The translations under genes were made by a program, and so were the position numbers. DNA of 18,041 nucleotides from DASZUC01 sp035547775 (GTDB lineage Bacteria > Patescibacteriota > Saccharimonadia > Saccharimonadales > UBA4665): contig DASZUC010000027.1 of NCBI GenBank assembly GCA_035547775.1, positions 1-18,041 on the forward strand, in the 5' to 3' direction. How positions within the stretch are numbered: the stretch's first letter is position 1; each line of letters starts with the position of its first letter. This document shows, in pieces, positions 1 through 7,025 of the stretch. A model generated the notes under the pieces. That model ran no database searches. It was given only the letters and a program-made list of their open reading frames with translations, and had not been told where the DNA came from.

Positions 1-780
1 TCGCCAATCGCGTTGCGTGAGTATCTGCCAACTACAGCGCTGAGCAGCATACTGTTGCTGCCACCACGCGTAGAGCGAAGTGGGACCCATCGTTTGAAGG
101 TGCACCTCAGCACCGTAAACGCCCAGCTGATCACCCTGGCGCAGTTGCCGCGGCAGCTGCGACGTGCGACAAAAAACTGCTGGACCAGCGAAAGATAATG
201 GCAGGCTAGCCATTTGTCGAAACTTATAGGTTCGACGCCCCAATAGAGCTACATAACTCTGAAAAATACCACTCACCGTAGAGGCAATGAGCTGAATATC
301 GGGCAAGATCCAAGTAGCATCTGGTTGGCGGTTATACTGTGTAATAGCTGCTGTAATTGTCTGTCGCTCTAGTCGGGTTGCTGGATCTAAAAGCAATACT
401 ACCTCGCCGTGCAAATAACGGCGTGCGCTCAATATAGCCGTCATACGATCTGTTGAGCGACGTTTCACGATCAAACGACCTCGACCTCGCAGCGTCTGGC
501 GTAGGCTAGTGGCATCCACTGGACCATTGGCGACCACGACCACTTCCAGTTTGCGATAGGCACTGGCCCAGACCGTTTGCAAGCAGGCGTCTACTGACGC
601 ACCATCAGTTACAATGACCACCGAAACCAAAGGGCGTTGCCGATAGCGACGGGCGCGAGGATGTCGTGCTTGAGCTCGGGCAGCTTGAGCTAGGCGCAGG
701 TCATAATACATGGCGCCAATCAACCCAGCCAGCCACACTAAAGCCCCGCTCAATGCAGTGCAAGCTAGCAACCAGGTCAT
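1..780 (-). CDS. GT2-like membrane glycosyltransferase (3' end beyond window)
   Basis: An open frame of 260 codons runs from an ATG at 780 to the window edge without a stop. Residues 2-25 form one hydrophobic membrane segment. A Rossmann-like nucleotide-sugar fold follows, with the strand PLVSVVIVTDG at 50-60 and VVVAN near 81-85. Family 2 enzymes normally have DxD after the LLL strand; here it is D132-P-A, so the metal-binding motif is degenerate. Further on, GAEVHLQ (223-229) and the Q243/R248/W251 pattern resemble the acidic-catalytic and Q/RxxRW region of processive GT2 enzymes. By family it would move sugar from a nucleotide-sugar onto a lipid or surface acceptor at the membrane. The start overlaps the sortase stop as ATGA, so translation is probably coupled and the target may be the neighbouring Ser/Thr/Asn-rich surface proteins (inference). 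It could also be an inactive GT-fold protein. Confidence 0.72.
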   Translation of the reverse strand, partial: MTWLLACTALSGALVWLAGLIGAMYYDLRLAQAARAQARHPRARRYRQRPLVSVVIVTDGASVDACLQTVWASAYRKLEVVVVANGPVDATSLRQTLRGRGRLIVKRRSTDRMTAILSARRYLHGEVVLLLDPATRLERQTITAAITQYNRQPDATWILPDIQLIASTVSGIFQSYVALLGRRTYKFRQMASLPLSFAGPAVFCRTSQLPRQLRQGDQLGVYGAEVHLQTMGPTSLYAWWQQQYAAQRCSWQILTQRDWR

Positions 781-1376
781 TGCACCAACTCCGTAAATCG
801 AAAGCGATACATGGTGCGCCACTCATTCAAACTACCGGTACAGGTTTGAATGGTTAATAGTGAAGGACCGCGGTAATTCAGCACATTGACATCAGTTGGA
901 CCTACACTCGTGGCATTCACAAAACTATATGCAAAAATGTGATGATTGGCGGTGTAGAGCAGGGCGATCGCTCCGCTATTGGGTGTATGATGACGAAGAG
1001 CACCGAAGACGTAATTATTGTTATGTCCGTAAATAAAAGTGTTGCCGGCGAGATTGTTAGCCAGGCTACTCACCATGGCAAACTGGGCTCGATAGCCACT
1101 GAGCGTCCAGCTACCGTCGGCAGGGTTGTAGTAGCCCGGGTCAACTGGTAAATCAACGTGTTCGCTCGAAATAACAATCCGCACCGGGCGGCCGCTGATT
1201 GCTTGAGCCGGTGGCGGCAGGGGACGCTCAGCTGCTGTTAAAGTAAACAAATGCGGGGCAGCCAGCAAGCCAGCTGGATGAAAGACAACCACAACCGCCC
1301 AGACGGTTAGACCGTAGACCAGGCCCAACCGCCCATAAAATAGCGCTCTTGTGAGTGGTACTGACCGTGCCGCCAT
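777..1376 (-). CDS. Sortase (cysteine transpeptidase)
   Basis: This 199-residue protein has an N-terminal membrane segment (about 12-45), a short Pro-rich linker and a sortase beta-barrel. All three catalytic residues are visible: His118 in YGHNN, Cys179 in LTIQTC and Arg187 in EWR. Sortases cleave LPxTG-type signals between Thr and Gly and attach the protein to a cell-wall nucleophile on the outer face of the membrane. The obvious substrate is the LPDTG protein encoded 11 bp upstream. An AGAGG ribosome site lies 7 nt before the ATG at 1376, and the stop overlaps the glycosyltransferase start as ATGA. The size and TLxTC-type motif fit the class D/E/F housekeeping-like sortases, but I cannot assign a class with certainty. 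Confidence 0.9.
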   Translation of the reverse strand: MAARSVPLTRALFYGRLGLVYGLTVWAVVVVFHPAGLLAAPHLFTLTAAERPLPPPAQAISGRPVRIVISSEHVDLPVDPGYYNPADGSWTLSGYRAQFAMVSSLANNLAGNTFIYGHNNNYVFGALRHHTPNSGAIALLYTANHHIFAYSFVNATSVGPTDVNVLNYRGPSLLTIQTCTGSLNEWRTMYRFRFTELVQ

Positions 1377-1387
1377 CGAAGAACCTC

Positions 1388-1888
1388 TTAGCGCAGGCTC
1401 CGACGCATAGCCACCAGGCCCAGACGAGCCACAAGTGCCACACCGGCCAGAACCATAACACCTACGAGACCATCACGCAGAGCAGCGTTACTGCCAGTGT
1501 CGGGCAAGATCATCGCACCGCCAAGCGCCGCGCTTGTATCACTACTCGTGCTACCACCTTTTCCACCAGCCGCTGCAGTGGTGGCTGCCGCACAGCCTGC
1601 ACTCACACTCGTGCTGGTATTGTTGGAGTTGCTGGCATTACCACTACTGGCTCCACCTCCAGAAGTATTACCACTACTACTGCTACCGCCCGAGCTGGAC
1701 GTCTGGGTATTACTGTTGGTGATGGTTGCAGTGTTGGTACAGCTGCTATTTGTCGTGTTGGTTTGGGTTGTGGTAATGGTGTTGGTTGAACCAGCGCCGG
1801 TACCAGAAATGGTCGCTGCAGCGGCACTACCCAAGCTCAGACTACTGAGACTCAGAAGTACGGCCAGACCACGCAGAAATCGCTTCAT
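1388..1888 (-). CDS. LPDTG-anchored small surface repeat protein
   Basis: The start is set at the ATG at 1888 (166 aa) because AAGGAGG lies 5 nt before it. Residues 1-25 are a signal peptide (MKRF..., hydrophobic core, AAAA). Residues 26-95 are one copy of the Asn/Thr/Ser-rich module shared with the two upstream secreted proteins: ISGTGAGSTNTI, NSNTQT, then NTSGGGASSGNASN. A low-complexity Gly/Ala/Ser linker leads to LPDTG at 128-132, a hydrophobic helix (140-160) and a positively charged tail, MRRSLR. This is a complete cell-wall sorting signal. Two cysteines, C50 and C99, flank most of the module and could form a disulfide. With the sortase gene next to it, the protein probably is the wall anchor or base of the surface structure built from the larger repeat proteins (inference). 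Confidence 0.88.
   Translation of the reverse strand: MKRFLRGLAVLLSLSSLSLGSAAAATISGTGAGSTNTITTTQTNTTNSSCTNTATITNSNTQTSSSGGSSSSGNTSGGGASSGNASNSNNTSTSVSAGCAAATTAAAGGKGGSTSSDTSAALGGAMILPDTGSNAALRDGLVGVMVLAGVALVARLGLVAMRRSLR
1604..1813 (-). repeat. Asn/Thr/Ser-rich surface module, single copy
   Basis: Residues 26-95 of the LPDTG protein match the order of motifs in the 191-aa protein: SGTGA-STNT, a Thr/Asn-rich run, NSNTQT, then NTSGGGA-SGNASN. It is the same protein-level module in one copy. Confidence 0.75.
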
Positions 1889-1928
1889 GTAACCCTCCTT
1901 ATTTAATCCGCGCACATTCGGTTGTACC

Positions 1929-3965
1929 CTAGACTGTCGTTTTGGCTCGACGAGTGTGACGGTAGCTACGGAATGTGTCGGCAAGAATTGAAAGGACGAC
2001 CAGCGTAGCAATCAGCGCATCAACTTGGCCCTGATGGCTATGAGCTGGCGCGCTGAGCGTTGGTGTACGACTAATATGCGCGGCTAACACACTGCCGTCA
2101 GGACTGGCTAGCAGAACACTACTGGTTGTCGCACCATTATTAACGGCAGAGCTACGGGGTATAAAACGGAATACGGGTGGCGGGCCACTTGAAGTTGGGG
2201 AGTTTGAATGAGCTCCGCCTTTACCGCCGACAATCGTGGGCTGATAGACACCAAAATTGCCATGCCAATTGCCAAAGACATTGATGAATAGGATGCCGAA
2301 CCAGCCCGACAGTGACATGCTGCTATCCTCAACATTTAAGAGGTTCACCGCTGCATCAGCATTGCCGCTGGTAGCATCGCCAGCTTCAGTATTGTCCGAC
2401 ACTGTCGCATCGCCCGAACCCGCACGCACGTTGATGTTGTTATTGATCTGCTGGTTATTCACATTATCGACATTGGTGGTGTTTGTGCCAATCGGATTAC
2501 TAGTCGACGTAATACCGCCGCCAAACTCAGCCGCCGTAGCACCGGGCGGAGCATTAATGATCATGCCGACCCACTTACCAAGAACGTTGACGAAGACTAA
2601 CAGATCGTTCGCGCCAACAACTTGGCTGCCAGTTAAATTAAAAGCGGTAATGTGCGTATTCGCCGTGCCCGTCGTGGCGTTGCCGCCTTTGGTATTTTCG
2701 GTCTCAGTGGCGTTGCCGCTGGTGGCAGCAGCATTCACATTGTTGGTGATGCCCTGGTTATTGGTATTCGTAACAGTTGTTTGGCTGCCGCCATGATTCG
2801 TAATGGTATTCGTGGAGCCGCTGCCAGTCATATCGATGCTAACCGTTGGTACATTGCTGGCGATTAATTGATTCACCAGTTCGGGTGGTACCACAATATT
2901 GCCGTTGAGATTGCCGTTAATATTAATGACGCCTACAAATGAATGACCGGAAGTGATTGCTGAGTCAATGAGGTTCACCACGTCAGCTACAGCCTGGGCA
3001 TTGCCCGTCTTAGCGTCACCAGCTTTAGTATTACTATCTACCGTGGCATCACCAGACTCCGCGTCCAGGGTAATGTCGTTGTTGATGGCCGCAGCTGTTT
3101 GATTGTTGACCGTCAGATTATTATTGCCAGGATTGGCTGTTGCACTAGCCGGCTGCACCGTACCCAAGCCGGCTGGATTAATTAAAAAGTCACCATTCAC
3201 ATCGCCATCAATGTTGGCCACAAAAGTGGTGGTATCGCCACCGAGCGCATTAGTTGACGATTGTAGCAAATTGACGACATTGGCCAGATCTTGAGCATTA
3301 CCGCTGGCAGCATCGCCAGCCACTGTATTGGCCAACACTAGTGCATCACCTGTGGTGGCGGTGCCAGTAATAATGTTGTTAACTCCTGCGACTGTCCCGT
3401 TATTCAGGGTAGTCGTATTGTTGCCCGTGCCAGTTATGCCGTTGGTTGAGCTTGCGCCCGTACCGTTGATAGAACCGGTACCACCGAGGTTGCTATCGAT
3501 ACTATTATTGGAATTATCACCGGTATTGCTGATACTCTCGGAGCCAGGAGCTGGGGAGGAAAGAGCAGCCGGAGCACCAACCACAGTAGCTCCAGTCGGT
3601 GGTTGCTTGACTGATTTGGTTACCGACTTATACGTCCCTGTAGGAGCGTTAAACACCCAAGTGATGTAATCATACTGTCCAGTCGCCGGATTGTAGGTGT
3701 AAGTAACGGGTTGAGCTGGAGAGTACGTACTAGTAGCGGGATCATAGGTATAATACTGATTTTCCCATAGGCCGGTGCTGCAGTTATAAGAAAATGTCGC
3801 CGCATCTGCACCGACCGGATGATGTACACCGGGGCCCGGATCGGGCGGCGGCGTGCAGGGAGCTGCCAGAGCTCGCGGCACCATGCCAATTGGCAAGGCA
3901 GCGGCAAATGTCAGCACGAAACCAGTAAGCATAATGCGCCTGAAAGACAGCACGAAACGGGACAT
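1929..3965 (-). CDS. Large secreted four-repeat surface protein
   Basis: A 678-residue protein with a signal peptide (1-35, ending ALAA) and an AAGGAGT ribosome site 7 nt before the ATG at 3965. Residues 36-65 hold a Pro-rich stretch and two cysteines (C37, C62). Residues 71-113 carry three short Tyr/Pro motifs: DPATSTY, NPATGQY and NAPTGTY. From 165 to 575 there are four degenerate repeats, each with an Asn-rich strand, SGDA/SGNA..NT.AGDA..GNA, a VVNL helix-like piece and a hydrophobic FVNVxGxWxG-type end. The C-terminus has a membrane segment (about 648-665) and a basic tail, but no LPxTG. It probably forms an elongated beta-rich extracellular structure held by its C-terminal helix. I do not recognise a named family. 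It is the largest gene of the surface locus and likely its main structural part (inference). Confidence 0.85.
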   Translation of the reverse strand: MSRFVLSFRRIMLTGFVLTFAAALPIGMVPRALAAPCTPPPDPGPGVHHPVGADAATFSYNCSTGLWENQYYTYDPATSTYSPAQPVTYTYNPATGQYDYITWVFNAPTGTYKSVTKSVKQPPTGATVVGAPAALSSPAPGSESISNTGDNSNNSIDSNLGGTGSINGTGASSTNGITGTGNNTTTLNNGTVAGVNNIITGTATTGDALVLANTVAGDAASGNAQDLANVVNLLQSSTNALGGDTTTFVANIDGDVNGDFLINPAGLGTVQPASATANPGNNNLTVNNQTAAAINNDITLDAESGDATVDSNTKAGDAKTGNAQAVADVVNLIDSAITSGHSFVGVININGNLNGNIVVPPELVNQLIASNVPTVSIDMTGSGSTNTITNHGGSQTTVTNTNNQGITNNVNAAATSGNATETENTKGGNATTGTANTHITAFNLTGSQVVGANDLLVFVNVLGKWVGMIINAPPGATAAEFGGGITSTSNPIGTNTTNVDNVNNQQINNNINVRAGSGDATVSDNTEAGDATSGNADAAVNLLNVEDSSMSLSGWFGILFINVFGNWHGNFGVYQPTIVGGKGGAHSNSPTSSGPPPVFRFIPRSSAVNNGATTSSVLLASPDGSVLAAHISRTPTLSAPAHSHQGQVDALIATLVVLSILADTFRSYRHTRRAKTTV
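2241..3473 (-). repeat. Four degenerate ~90-100-residue protein repeats
   Basis: Within the 678-aa protein, repeat units lie at about residues 165-268, 276-362, 378-475 and 485-576. Shared landmarks are an Asn/Thr-rich start, SGDATV or SGNATE, NTKAGDA or NTEAGDA, SGNA, VVNL, and an end such as NGNLNGN or FGNWHGN. The units are diverged, so they are old repeats and not a recent tandem expansion. Confidence 0.75.
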
Positions 3966-4008
3966 AGGCAGACTCCTTAGTAATCAAAAGGTGTAGACTG
4001 AGATTGCC

Positions 4009-4041
4009 GGGGTAAGGGCGTCAGTTCGATACCCTTACCCC
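4009..4041. promoter_or_regulatory. Perfect 10-bp inverted repeat between two surface genes
   Basis: GGGGTAAGGG (4009-4018) and CCCTTACCCC (4032-4041) pair perfectly around a 13-nt loop. The dyad sits 39 nt after the stop of the 191-aa gene and 43 nt before the start of the 678-aa gene. No T-run follows on the minus strand, so it is not a standard intrinsic terminator. It could end the first transcript, attenuate read-through, protect an mRNA end, or bind a regulator. Confidence 0.6.
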
Positions 4042-4080
4042 TGGCGAGCGAACGTCACAAACGAATCAAATCAAATCTAA

Positions 4081-4656
4081 TTAGTTCGTCACGTTGTAGC
4101 TGGTGCTGGTGTTGCTGGTATTGCTGGCATTACCAGAAGTTGCACCCCCACCGCTAGTGTTGCGGGCCGAAGTAGCATTGCCGGACGCAGCGGTCTGGGT
4201 GTTGCTATTCGTAACCGTCAATGTGTTCACGTTGCTCTGAGTCGACGTATTGGTCGAGCTGTAGACAACCGTGTTGGTCGAGCTGGCACCAGTGTTGCTG
4301 ATGCTACCGTCGCCAAAACCAGCTGGCATGCTGGCTGATGCGCTAGCTGCGCGATTGCTAACCGTGACTGCCGTAGCACTCGTGTTGGCATTGCCTGCGT
4401 TGCCGCTGTGTGCCGCTCCACCACTGGTGTTACGGAAACTGCCAGCAAAACCACTGGTAGCACCCTGGCCATTGAGGTTGCTCACACCAAGGGCGTTGGT
4501 GTTGCCAGTTGTACTTGTGTTGCTACTGGTAGACGACACGGTGTTCGTCGAATCGGCACCGGTACCACTAATTGATGATTGGGCAGCAGCAAAGCCAGTC
4601 GTCAAGCTGCACCCAAGCGCGATAGTAGCCCCAGCACGAATCAGTTGCTTCTTCAT
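4081..4656 (-). CDS. Secreted two-repeat Asn/Thr/Ser-rich protein
   Basis: A 191-residue protein with a near-perfect AAGGAGGT ribosome site 5 nt before the ATG at 4656. Residues 1-25 are a signal peptide ending FAAA. The mature part is almost entirely two copies of one module, at 28-92 and 118-185. Each has SISGTGA or SISNTGA, STNTV, Asn/Thr-rich strands and NTSGG-A-SGNA, separated by a short Ala/Ser linker. It has no cysteine after the signal peptide, no LPxTG and no C-terminal membrane helix, so it should be released or held by partners. The regular Asn/Thr ladder suggests a beta-solenoid or amyloid-like fold (inference). It shares its module with the LPDTG protein and the 678-aa protein and may be the polymerising subunit of the surface structure. 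No known family name can be given. Confidence 0.83.
   Translation of the reverse strand: MKKQLIRAGATIALGCSLTTGFAAAQSSISGTGADSTNTVSSTSSNTSTTGNTNALGVSNLNGQGATSGFAGSFRNTSGGAAHSGNAGNANTSATAVTVSNRAASASASMPAGFGDGSISNTGASSTNTVVYSSTNTSTQSNVNTLTVTNSNTQTAASGNATSARNTSGGGATSGNASNTSNTSTSYNVTN
4102..4305 (-). repeat. Surface module copy B in the 191-aa protein
   Basis: Residues 118-185: SISNTGASSTNTV, NSNTQTAASGNA, NTSGGGATSGNAS. This copy is closer to the module in the LPDTG protein than to copy A. Confidence 0.7.
4381..4575 (-). repeat. Surface module copy A in the 191-aa protein
   Basis: Residues 28-92: SISGTGADSTNTV, SNLNGQGATSGFA, NTSGGAAHSGNAGNANTS. Landmarks fall in the same order as in copy B. 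Confidence 0.7.
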
Positions 4657-4718
4657 TCGTACCTCCTTGTTTAGGTTGATAATTAAGTTGATAGATTCGG
4701 ACGTGACCGCCCGACTTC

Positions 4719-4768
4719 AAGCGAGCACACGGGAATAGCTCGCCTGGAGTCGATCGACCAGGTTATGT
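4719..4768. other. Short hairpins after the 158-aa gene
   Basis: GCGAGC (4721-4726) pairs with GCTCGC (4738-4743), and CCTGG (4743-4747) with CCAGG (4758-4762). They lie just past the stop of the 158-aa gene (4769). No T-run follows, so a terminator role is only possible. The remaining leader of the 191-aa gene (4657-4718) shows no clear promoter apart from a weak TTGAAG-like box. Confidence 0.35.
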
Positions 4769-5245
4769 CTATGGCTCAGCCTCCTGTCCAAGACTCTTGG
4801 TAACAGTATTAACTATGGTTTGCAGGCTGCTATTGCCCGCACTGGTGTGCTGGCTACCAGAGACGGTGATTGTGGTCTGGCTACCATCATTGGATGTAAT
4901 AGTTTGCTGGGTCGTGCCGTTAGATGGCACAGCTATCGAGCGTCCGTTAACTGTAACGTTGGTGCTGGTCTTGTTTTGCATGCCCGCGGAAAGGGAGGAA
5001 GTAGCCGATGATTGTGTATCACGACTAAGTGATTCTAGTTTGCCCGAGGCTGGAGTCTGGACAGGCAGGGCTGTTGAACCCAGACTGTTTGAAGAGGGGG
5101 TCGCTACCACCAACATCACCACTAGTAACGCCACGATGAGGCCGGCGCTCAGATTGCGTACGAAGAGGCGACGCCAGGAGAGAGGGGGCAGCGCTGCAGA
5201 CAGGTTCGGACGAGTGCGGACAGACGGATTGCGCTGCGTTCCCAT
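4769..5245 (-). CDS. Single-pass Ser/Thr-rich membrane protein
   Basis: The start is set at the ATG at 5245 (158 aa), since GGAGGGAG lies 4 nt before it; a longer frame reaching 5401 has no such site. Residues 1-30 are basic and cytoplasmic (RTRPN, SWRRLFVR), about 31-49 form one membrane helix, and 50-158 are an extracellular Ser/Thr/Asn/Gln-rich domain containing NVTVNGRSI and SQTTITVSG strands. It has no cysteine, no sorting signal and no family I recognise. It is the first minus-strand gene of the surface locus and has its own leader, so it may be an accessory or membrane tether of the locus (inference). Its composition is like the neighbouring repeat proteins but it does not contain their SGNA/NTSGG module. 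Confidence 0.72.
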   Translation of the reverse strand: MGTQRNPSVRTRPNLSAALPPLSWRRLFVRNLSAGLIVALLVVMLVVATPSSNSLGSTALPVQTPASGKLESLSRDTQSSATSSLSAGMQNKTSTNVTVNGRSIAVPSNGTTQQTITSNDGSQTTITVSGSQHTSAGNSSLQTIVNTVTKSLGQEAEP

Positions 5246-5261
5246 AGGCTCCCTCCAAAGG

Positions 5262-5291
5262 TTAATAGCGTCATAGGGCCATGGTAGCCAA
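5262..5291 (-). promoter_or_regulatory. Possible promoter of the surface locus
   Basis: On the minus strand TTGGCT (5286-5291) and TATTAA (5262-5267) are separated by 18 bp and lie just upstream of the 158-aa gene. The match to consensus is moderate. The rest of the divergent gap up to 5439 shows nothing else I can support. Confidence 0.35.
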
Positions 5292-5439
5292 CGGACTATG
5301 CAGCGACTGTAAGTTATTTCGCAGTCGGCCCAGAAAATAGCTGACGCGCCAAAATTATGCCTCGCCTGATCTTCGGTCAAACTCTGATCGACGGGCAGCA
5401 TAAAATGTGTAGTAAAAAGTACACTCAGCCAAAACTTGC

Positions 5440-5445
5440 TATAGT
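5440..5445 (+). promoter_or_regulatory. -10 box of pgl operon, leaderless spacing
   Basis: TATAGT is followed by 6 nt and then the pgl ATG at 5452. There is no ribosome-binding sequence in between, so transcription should start at or next to the ATG. No good -35 box is seen. Confidence 0.6.
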
Positions 5446-5451
5446 AAACAT

Positions 5452-6123
5452 ATGCGCTATATCCGGACGAGCGGCTGGGAAGACGGGATTGCGGACCTCA
5501 CGCAACGCCTGGTGCATGAATTAGCCGCTGAAAAGTGCGTGGTATGGCTTATCTGTGGCGGCTCGAATATACCCGCCAGCGTGCAAGTTATGCGCACAAT
5601 CCCCAAGCGCCTGCGCGATCATCTGATCATTTTATTAATCGACGAGCGCTACGGACCGGTTGGTCATCCTGATTCCAATGCCGCTCAATTAGAGCAGGCG
5701 GGTTTTCGCCCTACGGAAGCACACTGGTTACCCATTCTGCACCCCAATACTTCGCTACCAGTCACGGTCAAACAATACGAAAAAGTAGTCGCTAAGACGC
5801 TGGCTCAGGCTGACTGTATTATCGGTCAGCTGGGGATTGGTGAGGATGGACATCTGGCTGGTATTATGCCCGACTCGCCTGCAGCACAGGAGACCAGTCG
5901 GCTCGTTTATGGTTATCAGGCCACCGATTTTGAGCGCATCACCTTGACGTTTCCAGCCCTTCGTCAAATTGATGTCGCCTACGCCTTCGCCTTTGGGCCT
6001 GCCAAGCGAGCCGCACTAGAACATTTGCAGCGTCGCCGACCCGCCAATAAGCAGCCATCGCAAATTCTCAAACAATTACCTGAAGCATATGTTTATAATG
6101 ATCAAATAGGAGAAATACTATGA
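5452..6123 (+). CDS. pgl: 6-phosphogluconolactonase
   Basis: A 223-residue protein of the usual size for DevB/Pgl lactonases. It hydrolyses 6-phosphogluconolactone to 6-phosphogluconate, the second step of the oxidative pentose phosphate pathway, in the cytoplasm. Motifs seen are ICGGSN (phosphate-binding loop, SGGSTP in relatives), IDERYGPVGHPDSN, GIGEDGHLAGIMP with the conserved Asp-Gly-His, and RITLTFPAL. The first gene of a three-gene operon, its stop overlaps the gnd start as ATGA. A -10 box 6 nt before the ATG and no Shine-Dalgarno site suggest a leaderless message. Confidence 0.93.
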   Translation: MRYIRTSGWEDGIADLTQRLVHELAAEKCVVWLICGGSNIPASVQVMRTIPKRLRDHLIILLIDERYGPVGHPDSNAAQLEQAGFRPTEAHWLPILHPNTSLPVTVKQYEKVVAKTLAQADCIIGQLGIGEDGHLAGIMPDSPAAQETSRLVYGYQATDFERITLTFPALRQIDVAYAFAFGPAKRAALEHLQRRRPANKQPSQILKQLPEAYVYNDQIGEIL

Positions 6124-7025
6124 CGATTGTCGTACAGGGTTTAGGGCGCATGGGGATGCAAATTGCGCGCAAGTTGGCCGAGGACGGTCACCACGTGATT
6201 GCACTGAATCGCAGTCCTGAGCCAGTTGCCCAAGCTGTGGGTTATGGCGCTGTGGGCGCCGCCAACAAACAAGAAGTGCTGCAACACTTCGGCGACGAAC
6301 CGGTCGTTGTGTGGGTTATGCTGCCGGCCGACATTGTTGACACAGAAATAGTCGAGTGGTTAGCGCTCGTGCCCACGGGTAGCACCATTATTGACGGAGG
6401 CAATTCTGATTACCGCTTAACCCAGAAGCGCAACCAACTCGTGCAAGACAAAGGCTGCAAGCTGGTCGACATTGGTACCAGTGGCGGCGTGTGGGGTTAC
6501 CAAAATGGTTTTAGCATGATGATAGGCGGTGATGATGCTGATGCTGTGGCCGCTCTCGACCCCGTTCTCAAAACCTTGGCCGCTCCTGAGGGGGCGTATC
6601 ACCACTTTGGCCCAAGTGGCGCCGGTCACTTTGTAAAAATGACCCATAATGCCATCGAGTACGGCATGATGGAAAGCCTGGCCGAAGGCTACCGTATCTT
6701 AAAAGAAGGGCCCTACAACACACTCGACCTAGCCGCCGCCGGTGAGGTCTGGCAGCACCACAGCGTCATCACCTCGTGGCTGAATGAATTGAGCCGCGAT
6801 GCGCTGCGCGAAAACCCCCAACTCGAAGGCATTGATGGCTTTGTGGCCGAATCCGGCGAAGCCCGCTGGACACTCGAAACCGCCAAAGCAATGGACATCG
6901 ATCTACCGAGTATTCAAGCTGCCTTCGATGTGCGCCTGGCCAGCCAGCAAGGTCAAACCAACTTTGCTACCAAGCTCCTAGCCGCCATGCGTCACAGATT
7001 CGGCGGGCATAATCTCAATCAATAA
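6120..7025 (+). CDS. gnd: 6-phosphogluconate dehydrogenase, short decarboxylating type
   Basis: 301 residues, matching the short (about 300 aa) class of 6-phosphogluconate dehydrogenase and not the ~470 aa type. It oxidatively decarboxylates 6-phosphogluconate to ribulose 5-phosphate. The N-terminal dinucleotide fold has GLGRMG (8-13) and the strand end LNRSPE; substrate motifs are IDGGNSDY, DIGTSGGVWG and GPSGAGHFVKMTHNAIEYG with the catalytic Lys/Asn. The short class often prefers NAD+, and the residues after the second strand (N-R-S) do not settle NAD+ against NADP+. An AGGAG site lies in the end of pgl, whose stop overlaps this start; its own TAA shares one base with the zwf ATG (TAATG). 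Confidence 0.93.
   Translation: MTIVVQGLGRMGMQIARKLAEDGHHVIALNRSPEPVAQAVGYGAVGAANKQEVLQHFGDEPVVVWVMLPADIVDTEIVEWLALVPTGSTIIDGGNSDYRLTQKRNQLVQDKGCKLVDIGTSGGVWGYQNGFSMMIGGDDADAVAALDPVLKTLAAPEGAYHHFGPSGAGHFVKMTHNAIEYGMMESLAEGYRILKEGPYNTLDLAAAGEVWQHHSVITSWLNELSRDALRENPQLEGIDGFVAESGEARWTLETAKAMDIDLPSIQAAFDVRLASQQGQTNFATKLLAAMRHRFGGHNLNQ

Noticed and set aside
1604..4575. Repeats as a CRISPR array or DNA satellite
   Set aside because: Similarity is at protein level, irregular in DNA and in frame within secreted proteins; no identical spaced repeats exist.
1355..5276. Several long plus-strand open frames opposite the surface genes (for example 1497-1892, 2257-2796, 4271-4738)
   Set aside because: They are antisense shadows of the repeat-rich minus-strand genes: low-complexity Leu/Pro/Val translations, no ribosome sites, while the minus strand has signal peptides and AAGGAGG sites.
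5246..5401. N-terminal extension of the 158-aa protein to an ATG at 5401
   Set aside because: No ribosome site at 5401, and a good GGAGGGAG precedes the ATG at 5245 where a normal cytoplasmic-plus-helix start begins.
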